DNA from: Acidobacteriota bacterium
Lineage (GTDB): Bacteria; Acidobacteriota; Terriglobia; Bryobacterales; Bryobacteraceae
Direction: 5' to 3'
Assembly (NCBI GenBank): GCA_016871015.1
Contig: VFZX01000004.1
Span: 1-60,622 of the forward strand
Length of the DNA: 60,622 bases
Made by a program: the position numbers and the translations under genes. The first letter of the stretch is position 1; each line of letters begins with the position of its first letter. This document shows, piece by piece, positions 1 to 8,659 of the stretch. Below the pieces are notes generated by a model. It ran no database searches. It had not been told where the DNA came from and saw nothing but the letters and a program-made list of their open reading frames with translations.

Positions 1-109
1 GCCAGTAGGCGAGCAGACTGTTGGATGACATTGAGGCGCCGGCCACCAGGCCGCCGCGGACGATGCATTTTTCGAGGAACTCCCGCCTGAGCAGGTCGAG
101 ACGCGTCAT
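1..109 (-). CDS. Partial N-terminus of a Tat-exported protein
   Basis: Only the first 36 codons lie in the window; the gene continues beyond base 1. The start ATG at 109 is preceded by a strong GGAGGT ribosome-binding site about 10 bases upstream, and a TACCAT -10-like hexamer lies about 22 bases before the ATG. The predicted N-terminus contains LRREFLEKC followed by a Gly/Ala-rich hydrophobic stretch. This is the layout of a twin-arginine signal peptide, so the mature protein is probably exported folded. The family cannot be told from this fragment. Confidence 0.6.
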   Translation of the reverse strand, partial: MTRLDLLRREFLEKCIVRGGLVAGASMSSNSLLAYW

Positions 110-269
110 TTGGATCCCACCTCCGGCTGCCTATGGTAGCGCATTGCCTCAGCGCAGAAGAGAATCTAATCCCTCTGAACTGGAAATTCTCGATCGGATT
201 CGTGCGCGGCCCGTCCCGGAACACTCAGGCCTCGACCGTACGCTCTACTTGGTTTCGCGCGAGTGACCG

Positions 270-1484
270 TCAGATCCACTTCTCGATCCAGGCGAACGCC
301 TCTTCCTGCATCTCCGGCCGGAACGAGTGCGGTACATCGTAGAACGTCCCACGGAACCGCTCAGGAAGCTTGGCCTTCTTGTATATCTCCGTCAGCCGCT
401 CGACCGATCCCTTCATCCCCGCCATCGGAAACAGTTGGTCGCGCGAGCACTGCTGGACCAGCAACGCGCCCGGCGCGATCATCGCCGCCGCGTCGGCGAG
501 TTCCATACGCGGGTACAGGCCCGACACGTAGCACATCCACGTGTGGTTGCGCAGATGCCGGTTCAATTGCTCGTGGAAGAGCGTCATCCACCCGATGACA
601 CAGGCCACCCTGAGGCGCGGATCGGCGGCGGCCAAGTGCGCCGTGCGAAGTCCGCCGATTGAAAGCCCGATGCAGCCGAGGCGTTTGGGATCGGCCTCGG
701 GCCGCGACGCCAGATAGTCGAGGCAGCGCTGGTCATCCCAGACGAGCATCCCTGGCCAAGTGGCGCCGGCGGAGAAGATGGTCTTCGCCGTCAGGTGCTC
801 GTAGATCGAACAGGCTGCATTCACCGCGCCCCGCCACTGCGCGGATCCCGCCGCGTGCTGCGCAATCGCGCGAACCTGCGGCTGGACCATCGGCGGAACC
901 GCCGCGGCATCCATCGACTCCACCCTCAGCCGGCGCTCGCCGAAGTAGAACGCGTCGGAGAACGCTACGATGAATCCGCGCTTGACGAGTGCCTCGGCGA
1001 ACGGACGCCCGTAGACCTGATTGCGGAATTCCACCAGATCAGCCGCATCGCCGGGCGAACTCAGTACCTTCTCGTGGCCCCACACGTAACGCCCACTGTG
1101 GCAGTGCATCACCAGCACCGCGGGCAGGCGCGAGGAGCGGTTGTCCGGCACCAGGACCCGCAACGGGATTTGATAGGCCGCGGTGGCGGGCAGCCGCACC
1201 GTTTCGATCGAGAATCCGTCGCGCGGCTCCCGGTGGATCACTTCCGCCGTTCCTGCCGCCCGCGCCGGTGAATAGCTCAGGCGGCTTAAGAACTCCGGCC
1301 GCGCCGCCTTCTTCCATGCGTCGAGCTTTTTCCACCGGCCGTCCAGAAACGACAGGTCACGCGGGTTCTGCCCGCTGATCCACTCGAGGGACGGGAACAG
1401 ATTCCCAACGTCGCTTTCCGCGGCCCGCGCCGCCGTCGCCAACATCAACGGCATCAGGCCACGGCGGGAAATCGATTTGTGCAT
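270..1484 (-). CDS. Exported alpha/beta hydrolase (dienelactone hydrolase/acetylxylan esterase-like)
   Basis: A 404-residue protein with a Tat-like leader (SRRGLMPLM, then Ala-rich to about residue 22). The serine-hydrolase nucleophile elbow GLSIGG is at residues 273-278 (Ser275). A likely acid is Asp349 in SRDQ and a likely base is His386 in YDVPHS, which is the correct order for an alpha/beta hydrolase triad. Family knowledge suggests esterase activity on a carbohydrate or lactone ester; the substrate is unknown. The start ATG follows CAGGAG almost directly, with GACAAT just upstream. The gene is transcribed divergently from the 1555 operon across 70 bases. Confidence 0.8.
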   Translation of the reverse strand: MHKSISRRGLMPLMLATAARAAESDVGNLFPSLEWISGQNPRDLSFLDGRWKKLDAWKKAARPEFLSRLSYSPARAAGTAEVIHREPRDGFSIETVRLPATAAYQIPLRVLVPDNRSSRLPAVLVMHCHSGRYVWGHEKVLSSPGDAADLVEFRNQVYGRPFAEALVKRGFIVAFSDAFYFGERRLRVESMDAAAVPPMVQPQVRAIAQHAAGSAQWRGAVNAACSIYEHLTAKTIFSAGATWPGMLVWDDQRCLDYLASRPEADPKRLGCIGLSIGGLRTAHLAAADPRLRVACVIGWMTLFHEQLNRHLRNHTWMCYVSGLYPRMELADAAAMIAPGALLVQQCSRDQLFPMAGMKGSVERLTEIYKKAKLPERFRGTFYDVPHSFRPEMQEEAFAWIEKWI

Positions 1485-1554
1485 CTCCTGATTGTCGCTC
1501 CGGTTGCCCCAGTTGGACTACAATGTCATTTCGGCGGGAGGCCGACACGACTCT

Positions 1555-2607
1555 ATGAAGCGAATTCTCATTACGACCATGTTTGCCGGTTTGCTGGCGC
1601 TTGGCTGGACCCTGGGATCCCAGCCCGCCACTGCGCAGGGCGGCCCGGCCAGCGGACAGGGCAAGTACAAGTTCAAAGTCCTGTTCACATCGAGCCATCT
1701 TCCTCAGGAAGCTCAAGCAGTACTCAAGGGCGCGCACGGCGGATTCGTCACCGACCTGCGCGCCGGCAAGGGCGAGACCTATTTCGCGCTCAAGGGCGCC
1801 GGGATCATCCAGATCTCGAAGGATCTCAAGAGCACGCGCATGATGCCCACCCCTGAAGAGATGAAGGGCACCAACATGCACAACGCCAATATTTGGAACG
1901 CGCCGGATGGCAAGACGTACCTGCTGTTCCCCGGCAATGAGTCGCAGACGGTGTTCATCGTCGGCATGGACGGCAAGCTCGCCACGACACTCAAGGCTCC
2001 CGCCACAAGCGATGATCTCGGCAACCCCGGCGCGCACGCCTACTTCAGCCAGAAGGGGCCGTTCATCCCCACCGACATGGATCAGCTCGACGGACTGATG
2101 TATGTGAGCACCGGCTACTCGAAGCTCGACATGGTGCTGACGGCCAAGCTCTCGGTGAAGCCGGTCCGCGCCACCTGGCACGACCTCGCTTGGGGCGGAA
2201 AGGGCACGGGAATCGGCCAGTTCGGCACCGGCCACGGGATCACGGTCAAGGGCCGCAGGATCGATGTCGCCGACCGTCCGCACTCTGAGATCGACCGGTT
2301 CAGCCGGCACGGCCAGTACCTGTCGACGCTCTCGCTTCCCAAGGGCTCGTTCCCCTGCGACATCCACTACCTGGGCAACTACGCCGCAGTCGGCGCTCTG
2401 CATGGACCCGACCGGACGAAGGGCGCGCCCGTCTATTTGCTCGAAAACGATGAGCTCGTTTCGACCATCATGCCCAAGGAAGAGCTCGGGCTCGCCAACT
2501 TCCAGCACATCCACAACACGATCATCCGCGAGCTGAACGGCAAGCTGTACCTGATCGTGCAGGCGTGGAACCCGGGTGACTTCGCCATCCTCGAACAGGT
2601 CAGCTAA
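1555..2607 (+). CDS. Exported beta-propeller-like protein, function unknown
   Basis: A 350-residue protein from ATG 1555. I chose this over an upstream in-frame start because a clean signal peptide begins here (MKRILITTMFAGLLALGW, cleavage near ATAQ). The body has repeated blocks such as DGKTYLLFPG, DGLMYVSTGYS and NGKLYLIVQAW, separated by 40-60 residues and spaced like blades of an NHL/six-bladed propeller. No catalytic motif is visible. A TACAAT hexamer lies at 1519-1524 and GGGAGG is about 13 bases upstream of the ATG. It heads the operon that continues with the PPIase six bases downstream, so a periplasmic binding or scaffolding role is possible. Confidence 0.7.
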   Translation: MKRILITTMFAGLLALGWTLGSQPATAQGGPASGQGKYKFKVLFTSSHLPQEAQAVLKGAHGGFVTDLRAGKGETYFALKGAGIIQISKDLKSTRMMPTPEEMKGTNMHNANIWNAPDGKTYLLFPGNESQTVFIVGMDGKLATTLKAPATSDDLGNPGAHAYFSQKGPFIPTDMDQLDGLMYVSTGYSKLDMVLTAKLSVKPVRATWHDLAWGGKGTGIGQFGTGHGITVKGRRIDVADRPHSEIDRFSRHGQYLSTLSLPKGSFPCDIHYLGNYAAVGALHGPDRTKGAPVYLLENDELVSTIMPKEELGLANFQHIHNTIIRELNGKLYLIVQAWNPGDFAILEQVS

Positions 2608-2613
2608 GCGCGG

Positions 2614-3465
2614 ATGGCCCTGCGAATCAACGGCGAATACCTCGCCTCAGAGGTGCTGCGCGAAGAGGAGCGCCTGATCCGCCCGCAACTCCGCGAAGCG
2701 ATGCAGGACGACGAGCCCCGCGTAGTCGAGCAGCGTGTGAAGGAGTGGGCGCGGGAGAACGTGATCGAGCGTACGGTGCTGCGCCAGGAGGCGCGCAAGG
2801 ATCCAACGCCCGTGCCCCAGGATGAGCTAGACCGCATGTTTCACGACGTGCGCGAGCAGAGTCCGAATCAGTCGGGATGCCTGCTGCCCGGTACCGACGA
2901 ACAGGTCCGGGGAGAGCTGGAGATCCGGTTCCGTGTCGAGCGGCTGCTCAAGTCCGTCACGGATAAGATTGGGCCCCCCAAAGGCAAGGACATTTCGGAC
3001 TTCTACCTGAAGACGAAGGACCAGTTCACGGCTCCGGAGTCGATCCACGCGGCACACATCGTCAAGAACGTCGGCGACGGAGTGGACGAGTCCGAAGCAG
3101 GTGCGGCGATCGAGGAAGCGTTGCGCGAACTGGAGGCGGGCGCTGGATTCTCTGAGCTTGCAGACCGCGTCTCCGATTGCCCCGGCCGTGGCGGCGACCT
3201 CGGCTTCTTTCCGCGCGGTGAGATGGTGGAAGAGTTCGACCAGGTTGTGTTCGCGCTCCAACCCGGCCAGCGCAGCGGAATCTTCCGGACGATGTTCGGC
3301 TATCATATTGCGCAGGTCTATGAGCGCAAGCCGGCGGGACTGCGGAGTCTCCACGAAGTGAAGGACCAGATTTCGGAGACCCTGCACCAACAGAAACGCC
3401 AGAAGGCGGTGGAACAGTTCCTCGACCGCCTGATGAGTGGGGCTAAGGTGGAGGACGCCGAGTGA
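2614..3465 (+). CDS. Parvulin-type peptidylprolyl isomerase
   Basis: A 283-residue protein with an acidic, helical N-terminal region (about 1-130, SurA/trigger-factor-like) and a parvulin (PpiC-type) domain at about 143-240. The domain has the typical sequence order HAAHIV, FSELADRVSD, GGDLGFFPRGEMV, FDQVVFAL and GYHIAQV. Parvulins catalyse cis-trans isomerisation of Xaa-Pro bonds and act as folding helpers. No signal peptide is visible, so a cytoplasmic location is more likely than periplasmic. It overlaps the next gene, a formylglycine-generating enzyme, by four bases. A role in folding sulfatases or the maturase is inference from position only. Confidence 0.85.
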   Translation: MALRINGEYLASEVLREEERLIRPQLREAMQDDEPRVVEQRVKEWARENVIERTVLRQEARKDPTPVPQDELDRMFHDVREQSPNQSGCLLPGTDEQVRGELEIRFRVERLLKSVTDKIGPPKGKDISDFYLKTKDQFTAPESIHAAHIVKNVGDGVDESEAGAAIEEALRELEAGAGFSELADRVSDCPGRGGDLGFFPRGEMVEEFDQVVFALQPGQRSGIFRTMFGYHIAQVYERKPAGLRSLHEVKDQISETLHQQKRQKAVEQFLDRLMSGAKVEDAE

Positions 3466-4454
3466 AGCCGGAATTCAAGCTGTTTGCGGACGCCGGGGTG
3501 CCCCACCCGTGCTGCGTGCCGAGCAAACAGCGCGCCGTGCGGCTGACTGAGTCCGTCGCGGCTTCGGCCAGCAGGATCCGCGCCGCAACCGGCTCGACCG
3601 GGGGGATGATCAAGCTCGACGGCGGCAAGTTCTGGATGGGCACCGATTCCGACGAGGGCTTTCCGCAGGACGGCGAGGGTCCGGTCCGGGACGTGGTGCT
3701 GGATCCGTTCTTTATCGACCGCCATCCGGTGACGAACGATCAATTCGCCGAATTCGTGAGAGCCACTGGATACGTCTCAGAAGCTGAGCGGTTCGGGTGG
3801 TCGTTCGTGTTCCAGGGCCACATCCCGGCCGATTTGTATCCTCGTCTGGTGGACGACACGGCGCCTCGCGTCAACTGGTGGTGCAAAGTGAATGGGGCGT
3901 ACTGGCGCGCGCCCGAGGGGCCCGGGTCCAACGTTGGCACGCGCGGCAACATTCCGGTGACACACATGTCATGGAACGACGCCGCTGCCTTTGCCGGTTG
4001 GGCCGGCAAGCGTCTGCCGACGGAGGCCGAGTGGGAGTACGCGGCTCGCGGCGGTCTGGAGCAGCGCGCGTATCCGTGGGGCGACGAGTTGGAACCCGGT
4101 GGACGCCACATGTGCAACGTCTGGCAGGGACAGTTCCCGGTGGAGGACACGGCCGCGGATGGTTACGCAGCGCCATGTCCCGTGGATGCATTTCCCGCCA
4201 ATGGATACGGGCTGTTGAGCGTGTCGGGCAACACCTGGGAATGGTGCGCCGACTGGTTCTCGCCGAGCTATCACGTGACGGCGACGCGGCACAATCCGGT
4301 GGGTCCGGAATCCGGCGTCGAGCGCGCCATGCGAGGCGGATCGTACCTGTGCCACAAGTCCTATTGCAACCGTTACCGCGTCGCGGCGCGGACCAAGAAC
4401 ACGCCCGACAGCGCGACGACGAACATCAGCTTCCGCTGTGTCCGTGACGTGTAG
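3462..4454 (+). CDS. Formylglycine-generating enzyme (sulfatase maturase, SUMF1 type)
   Basis: A 330-residue protein starting at a GTG inside the PPIase stop (GTGA overlap). The FGE-sulfatase fold covers about residues 48-330. Near the C-terminus it keeps the hallmark RGGSYLCHKSYCNRYR, so both catalytic cysteines of aerobic FGEs are present (Cys297 and Cys302), followed by NTPDSATTNISFRC. Such enzymes oxidise the Cys of a CxPxR or CxAxR sulfatase motif to formylglycine using copper and O2. The N-terminal VPHPCCVPSK stretch is also typical of bacterial SUMF1 proteins. The stop abuts the sulfatase start directly (TAG then GTG), so maturase and client are probably translationally coupled. Confidence 0.93.
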   Translation: MKPEFKLFADAGVPHPCCVPSKQRAVRLTESVAASASRIRAATGSTGGMIKLDGGKFWMGTDSDEGFPQDGEGPVRDVVLDPFFIDRHPVTNDQFAEFVRATGYVSEAERFGWSFVFQGHIPADLYPRLVDDTAPRVNWWCKVNGAYWRAPEGPGSNVGTRGNIPVTHMSWNDAAAFAGWAGKRLPTEAEWEYAARGGLEQRAYPWGDELEPGGRHMCNVWQGQFPVEDTAADGYAAPCPVDAFPANGYGLLSVSGNTWEWCADWFSPSYHVTATRHNPVGPESGVERAMRGGSYLCHKSYCNRYRVAARTKNTPDSATTNISFRCVRDV

Positions 4455-5702
4455 GTGATCACCCGCAGAGGACTGCTGGCGGCGCTGGCGGCGCGTCCCT
4501 CGGGCCGGATGAACGTCGTGGTCATCCTCGCCGACGATCTCGGCTACGGCGACCTGGGTTGTTTCGGGTCCGTAATCAATCGAACGCCACACCTGGACCG
4601 GCTGGCCGCCGATGGGCTGCGTCTGACGCATCACTATTCGGGTTCGCCGGTTTGTTCGGCGGCGCGTGCGAGCCTTCTCACTGGGCTCGTGCCAGAGCGG
4701 ACAGGCGTCACCGGAGTCCTGCGCGAGGAGCATGACGAGGGCGGCCTGCGGCTGGGGATCAAGACTATGGCGGATCACTTCCGCGCCCAAGGCTACAAGA
4801 CCGCGTTGATTGGGAAGTGGCACTTGGGGATGAAGGGCGCCTACCGCCCGGATCAGCGCGGATTCGATTCCTTCTGGGGATTCCTGAACGGCACGCTCGA
4901 CTACAACACGCACCTGTCGGCCGGTGGAGGCGGACGGGGCACCCGCACCACGTACGAGAACGGGACTCCGCTGAAGCTCGACGGATACTTGCCGGAGTTG
5001 CTCGCAGCCAAGGTTGTGGAGTTCGTCGAGTCGCACCGCGACCGCCCGTACTTCCTCTACCTCGCGCATCCGTTGCCGCATCTGCCTTTGCAGGTGCCGG
5101 CGCGGTGGCTGAATCCGGCGCAGAAGGGACAACAAGCGGTCTACTCGGGAATGGTGGCTTGCCTGGACGGCTGCGTGGGACAGCTCCGCGCGGCGCTCGA
5201 ACGGACCGGGCAGTGGGAGCGGACCATTGTGGTGTTCGCTTCAGATAACGGATGGGTGAAGAGCCGCACGCCGACGGTCGCGGCGTATGGAAGCAACGGT
5301 CCGTTGCGCGGCGGCAAGTACGAGCTGTTCGAGGGCGGGATCCGGACGCCGTGTATCGTGCGATGGCCGGGAGTGACACGTGCGGGATCGGTGTCCAGTG
5401 CGGTGTCCTGGTTTCCGGACTGGGTCCCGGCGCTGGCGGGCGTGAAGACCACTGACGGCCGCGACATCAGGAAGCAGCTTTCCGGCCACGTTGGTGACAA
5501 CAAGCGGACTCTCGTGTGGCGGTTCGAGGACTCCCTCGTGAAGACACCCCCGAGTGTCGCGGTCCGGCAAGGGAGGTGGAAGTACTTGCGGGTGGGAACG
5601 GAGCGGTTTCTCTTTGACCTCGACGCCGACCCGGGCGAGGCGCGCGACGTGTCCCGTGAAAACCCCAGCGTGATCGAACGCTTGGTGCGAGCCGCCGACT
5701 AA
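4455..5702 (+). CDS. Arylsulfatase, Cys-type
   Basis: A 415-residue sulfatase of the alkaline phosphatase superfamily, starting at GTG 4455 directly after the maturase stop. The metal-binding ILADDLGYG is at about 24-32. The signature Cys-Ser-Ala-Ala-Arg is at 67-71, with LLTG following, so Cys67 is the predicted formylglycine. Ala in the third place is a tolerated variant of CxPxR. Downstream GKWHLGM and FASDNGW motifs are intact. The leader (TRRGLLAALAA) looks like a shortened Tat signal without a clear cleavage site before NVVVILADD. It hydrolyses sulfate esters; the substrate is unknown. Length is slightly short for the family. Confidence 0.92.
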   Translation: MITRRGLLAALAARPSGRMNVVVILADDLGYGDLGCFGSVINRTPHLDRLAADGLRLTHHYSGSPVCSAARASLLTGLVPERTGVTGVLREEHDEGGLRLGIKTMADHFRAQGYKTALIGKWHLGMKGAYRPDQRGFDSFWGFLNGTLDYNTHLSAGGGGRGTRTTYENGTPLKLDGYLPELLAAKVVEFVESHRDRPYFLYLAHPLPHLPLQVPARWLNPAQKGQQAVYSGMVACLDGCVGQLRAALERTGQWERTIVVFASDNGWVKSRTPTVAAYGSNGPLRGGKYELFEGGIRTPCIVRWPGVTRAGSVSSAVSWFPDWVPALAGVKTTDGRDIRKQLSGHVGDNKRTLVWRFEDSLVKTPPSVAVRQGRWKYLRVGTERFLFDLDADPGEARDVSRENPSVIERLVRAAD

Positions 5703-5710
5703 GAGGCTGA

Positions 5711-5725
5711 TACAATTTTCAGCAG
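5711..5725 (+). promoter_or_regulatory. -10-like TACAAT close to the start of the 5726 gene
   Basis: TACAAT at 5711-5716 is nine bases before ATG 5726, with no Shine-Dalgarno between. It lies just downstream of the sulfatase stop. It may give a second, near-leaderless transcript for the cytochrome/DUF1553 and DUF1501 genes inside the operon. Confidence 0.4.
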
Positions 5726-8659
5726 ATGCGTGCGATTCCGCTTCTTGCCGCCTCAGCCGTTCTGGCCTCCGCCGCCGTCGAGTTCAACCGCGACGTCCGG
5801 CCCATCCTCGCCGACAAGTGCCTGACCTGTCACGGGACGGACGCCGTCAATAAACGCATCCCGTTGCGCCTGGATTCCGAAGCCGCGGCCAAGGCCGACC
5901 TCGGCAGTGGACGCCGCGCGATCGTCCCCCATCAACCGGCGCAGAGTGAGCTGATCCGCCGCGTGACCGCGCCCGACCGCGCGCGCCGCATGCCTCCCGC
6001 CGCTACCGGACACACGTTGAGCGAGGCGGAAGTCGAGACGCTCCGCACCTGGATCGAAGAGGGCGCCAAGTGGGAGAAGCACTGGTCGTTCATCCCACCT
6101 CGCCGCACCGCAACTCCGCCGGGCATCCATCCGATCGACCATTTGGTGCGCCAGCGGTTGGACCGCGAAGGCCTGCGGCCCCAGGCGCCAGCTTCGCGCG
6201 AAACCCTGATCCGCCGTGCGTCGCTCGACATCACCGGACTCCCGCCTTCTCCCGCCGAGATCGCCGCCTTCCTCGCCGACCGCTCTCCCAAGGCCTATGA
6301 ACGCCTGCTCGACCGGCTGCTCGCCTCGCCCCGCTACGGCGAACGGATGGCGGCGCGCTGGCTCGACGCCGCGCGTTACGCCGACACCAACGGATACCAG
6401 TTCGACGGCGAACGTGTCATGTGGCGCTGGCGCGACTGGGTGATCGACGCCTTCAACGCCAACCAACGCTTCGATCAGTTCGTCACCGAGCAGATCGCGG
6501 GCGACCTGCTCCCCGGTGCGACCCTCAACCAGCGCATCGCCACCGGATTCAACCGCAACCATCGCGCGAACACCGAGGATGGCATCATCGCTGATGAGTA
6601 CGCGGTGGAATACGTGGTGGACCGCGTTGAGACTGCCTCGACCGTGTTCCTGGGCCTCACCCTCGGCTGCGCGCGCTGCCACAACCACAAGTACGACCCC
6701 GTGACGCAGAAGGAGTTCTACCAGTTCTTCGCCTTCTTCAACAATGTCCCCGAACTTGGCCGCGCGATGAAATATGGAAACTCGCCGCCCGTGGTGGCCG
6801 CGCCGACTCGTGAACAGCAGGCGCAGCTCAAGTCCCTGAACGCGAAGATCGCCGCGGAAGAGCGCGCCGTTCAGGGCTACGAAACGGAATATCGCGCCTG
6901 GGACGCCTCCGCTCCGCAAGCTCGCTGGACGCCCGCCACCGGGCTGCACAAGGCCTTCGCGCCGGGCGAAAAGGAAGCGGCCGGCGGGTTTGACAATGAT
7001 GACCGGTTCTCGTTTTCGATCTGGTTCCGCGCCGATGCCGTGCCGGACGGTCCGTTGTTCACGCGGATGACGAACTCCGAACACGGCAGAGGTTACGGAC
7101 TCTATGCGCGGAACGGACGATTTCACGCGCACGTCACCAGTGACTACGAAGATGACGCGATCCGGATCGACTACGCCGAGCCGCTCGAAGCCGGCCGTTT
7201 GCATCACGCCGTGTTCACCTACGATGGCATGCGTATGGCCTCAGGGCTCAAGCTCTACCTGAACGGGCGCGAGATCAATCCGAACGTCACCAAGGACACC
7301 CTCTACCGGCCGTTCCGCAACGCCGGACGCGCGTTTACAGAACCCTTCCGCGTTGGAGCTGGCAACGGGAAGAACAGCAGTTTCAACGGTGGAGTCGAGG
7401 ACGCCCGTGTGTGGAGCCGTGTGCTCGCCGCACAGGAGATCGTGGCGATGAGCAATCCCACGAGCAGCAACGCCCGCCGCTGGCAGTACCTGGATCAGTT
7501 CGCAAGCCCGGCCGTTCGCACAGCGTGGAAACGGCTAGCCGAATTGCGGTTTGAGCGCGAGCGCCTTGAGCACAGCTTCCCCACCGTGATGGTGATGGCC
7601 GAAAGTCCCACGCCGAAGCAGACGCACTTGCTGATCCGTGGAGCATATGACAAGAAGGGTGAAGTGGTGACGGCGGGAGTGCCCGCAGTCCTCCCTGCCC
7701 TGCCCGATGGTGCGCCACCAAACCGGCTGGGACTCGCACGATGGATGGTGTCGCCCGAAAATCCGCTGCTCGCGCGCGTGACGGTGAATCGCGTGTGGCA
7801 GATGCTGTTCGGCGCCGGGCTCGTGCGCACGGCGGAAGACTTTGGCCTGCAAGGTGAGTGGCCGTCACACCCGGAACTGCTCGACTGGCTGGCCACCGAG
7901 CTGGTGCGGTCCGGATGGGATCTGAAGCACACCGTCAAGCAGATCATGATGAGCCGTACATACCAGCAAAGCTCGCGCGCGCCCGAGGAACTGGTACAGC
8001 GCGATCCGGACAACCGGCTGCTCGCGCGGGGACCGAGGGTCCGTCTGGCGGCGGAGATGCTGCGGGACCAGGCGCTGGCGGTGTCCGGACTGCTTCACGA
8101 GAAGCTCGGCGGTCCTTCGGTGAAACCGTACCAGCCCGCCGGGTTGTGGAAGGACCTCATCATGCAAGACATGGAGTACGTGCAGAGCCAGGGTCCGGAC
8201 CTCTATCGCCGCGGTCTCTACACCTTCTGGAAGCGCACCGTCGCGCCGCCCATGATGCTCAACTTTGACGCGGCCAACCGCGAGGCTTGTGTGGTGCGCG
8301 AGAGCCGGACCAATACTCCGTTGCAGGCCTTGAATCTGATGAACGACGTGACCTTCGTCGAAGCGGCGCGCTTCACGGCGCAACGGATGATTCTTGAAGG
8401 CGGAGCGGACCGCGCCTCACGGTTACGGCACGGATTCCTTCGCGTGCTGGGCCGCGCTCCCACGGCCAGCGAGTTCGCGGTGGTGGAAGGAAGCCTCGCC
8501 TATCATTTCGACTATTTCGCGAGCGAGGACGCGGCGCGGAGGTATCTGTCAGCCGGCGACACACGGCCCGATCCGCGGATCGCGCCACGGGAGCTTGCTG
8601 CCTATGCCGCGGTGGCGAGTCTGCTGATGAATCTCGACGAGGCGGTGACCAAGGAATGA
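5726..8659 (+). CDS. Planctomycete-type cytochrome c / DUF1549 / LamG / DUF1553 protein
   Basis: A 977-residue exported protein (signal peptide about 1-17). A PSCyt1 heme domain follows with CLTCH at 32-36 and a candidate axial Met in RMPPA. DUF1549 spans about 130-335 and contains a second CxxCH (CARCH, 315-319) in GCARCHNHKYDP. A LamG/concanavalin-like domain fills about 420-575 (FSFSIWFRAD, LYLNGRE, NGGVEDARVW). DUF1553 occupies about 660-940 and includes ESRTNTPLQALNLMND. The family is exported and in these phyla is nearly always paired with DUF1501, as here with a four-base ATGA overlap. An electron-transfer or carbohydrate-related role is proposed for the family but not proven. Confidence 0.9.
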   Translation: MRAIPLLAASAVLASAAVEFNRDVRPILADKCLTCHGTDAVNKRIPLRLDSEAAAKADLGSGRRAIVPHQPAQSELIRRVTAPDRARRMPPAATGHTLSEAEVETLRTWIEEGAKWEKHWSFIPPRRTATPPGIHPIDHLVRQRLDREGLRPQAPASRETLIRRASLDITGLPPSPAEIAAFLADRSPKAYERLLDRLLASPRYGERMAARWLDAARYADTNGYQFDGERVMWRWRDWVIDAFNANQRFDQFVTEQIAGDLLPGATLNQRIATGFNRNHRANTEDGIIADEYAVEYVVDRVETASTVFLGLTLGCARCHNHKYDPVTQKEFYQFFAFFNNVPELGRAMKYGNSPPVVAAPTREQQAQLKSLNAKIAAEERAVQGYETEYRAWDASAPQARWTPATGLHKAFAPGEKEAAGGFDNDDRFSFSIWFRADAVPDGPLFTRMTNSEHGRGYGLYARNGRFHAHVTSDYEDDAIRIDYAEPLEAGRLHHAVFTYDGMRMASGLKLYLNGREINPNVTKDTLYRPFRNAGRAFTEPFRVGAGNGKNSSFNGGVEDARVWSRVLAAQEIVAMSNPTSSNARRWQYLDQFASPAVRTAWKRLAELRFERERLEHSFPTVMVMAESPTPKQTHLLIRGAYDKKGEVVTAGVPAVLPALPDGAPPNRLGLARWMVSPENPLLARVTVNRVWQMLFGAGLVRTAEDFGLQGEWPSHPELLDWLATELVRSGWDLKHTVKQIMMSRTYQQSSRAPEELVQRDPDNRLLARGPRVRLAAEMLRDQALAVSGLLHEKLGGPSVKPYQPAGLWKDLIMQDMEYVQSQGPDLYRRGLYTFWKRTVAPPMMLNFDAANREACVVRESRTNTPLQALNLMNDVTFVEAARFTAQRMILEGGADRASRLRHGFLRVLGRAPTASEFAVVEGSLAYHFDYFASEDAARRYLSAGDTRPDPRIAPRELAAYAAVASLLMNLDEAVTKE

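Noticed and set aside
5753-7207. A 484-codon minus-strand frame opposite the cytochrome/DUF1553 gene
   Set aside because: No domain, and the composition is that of reversed high-GC codons.
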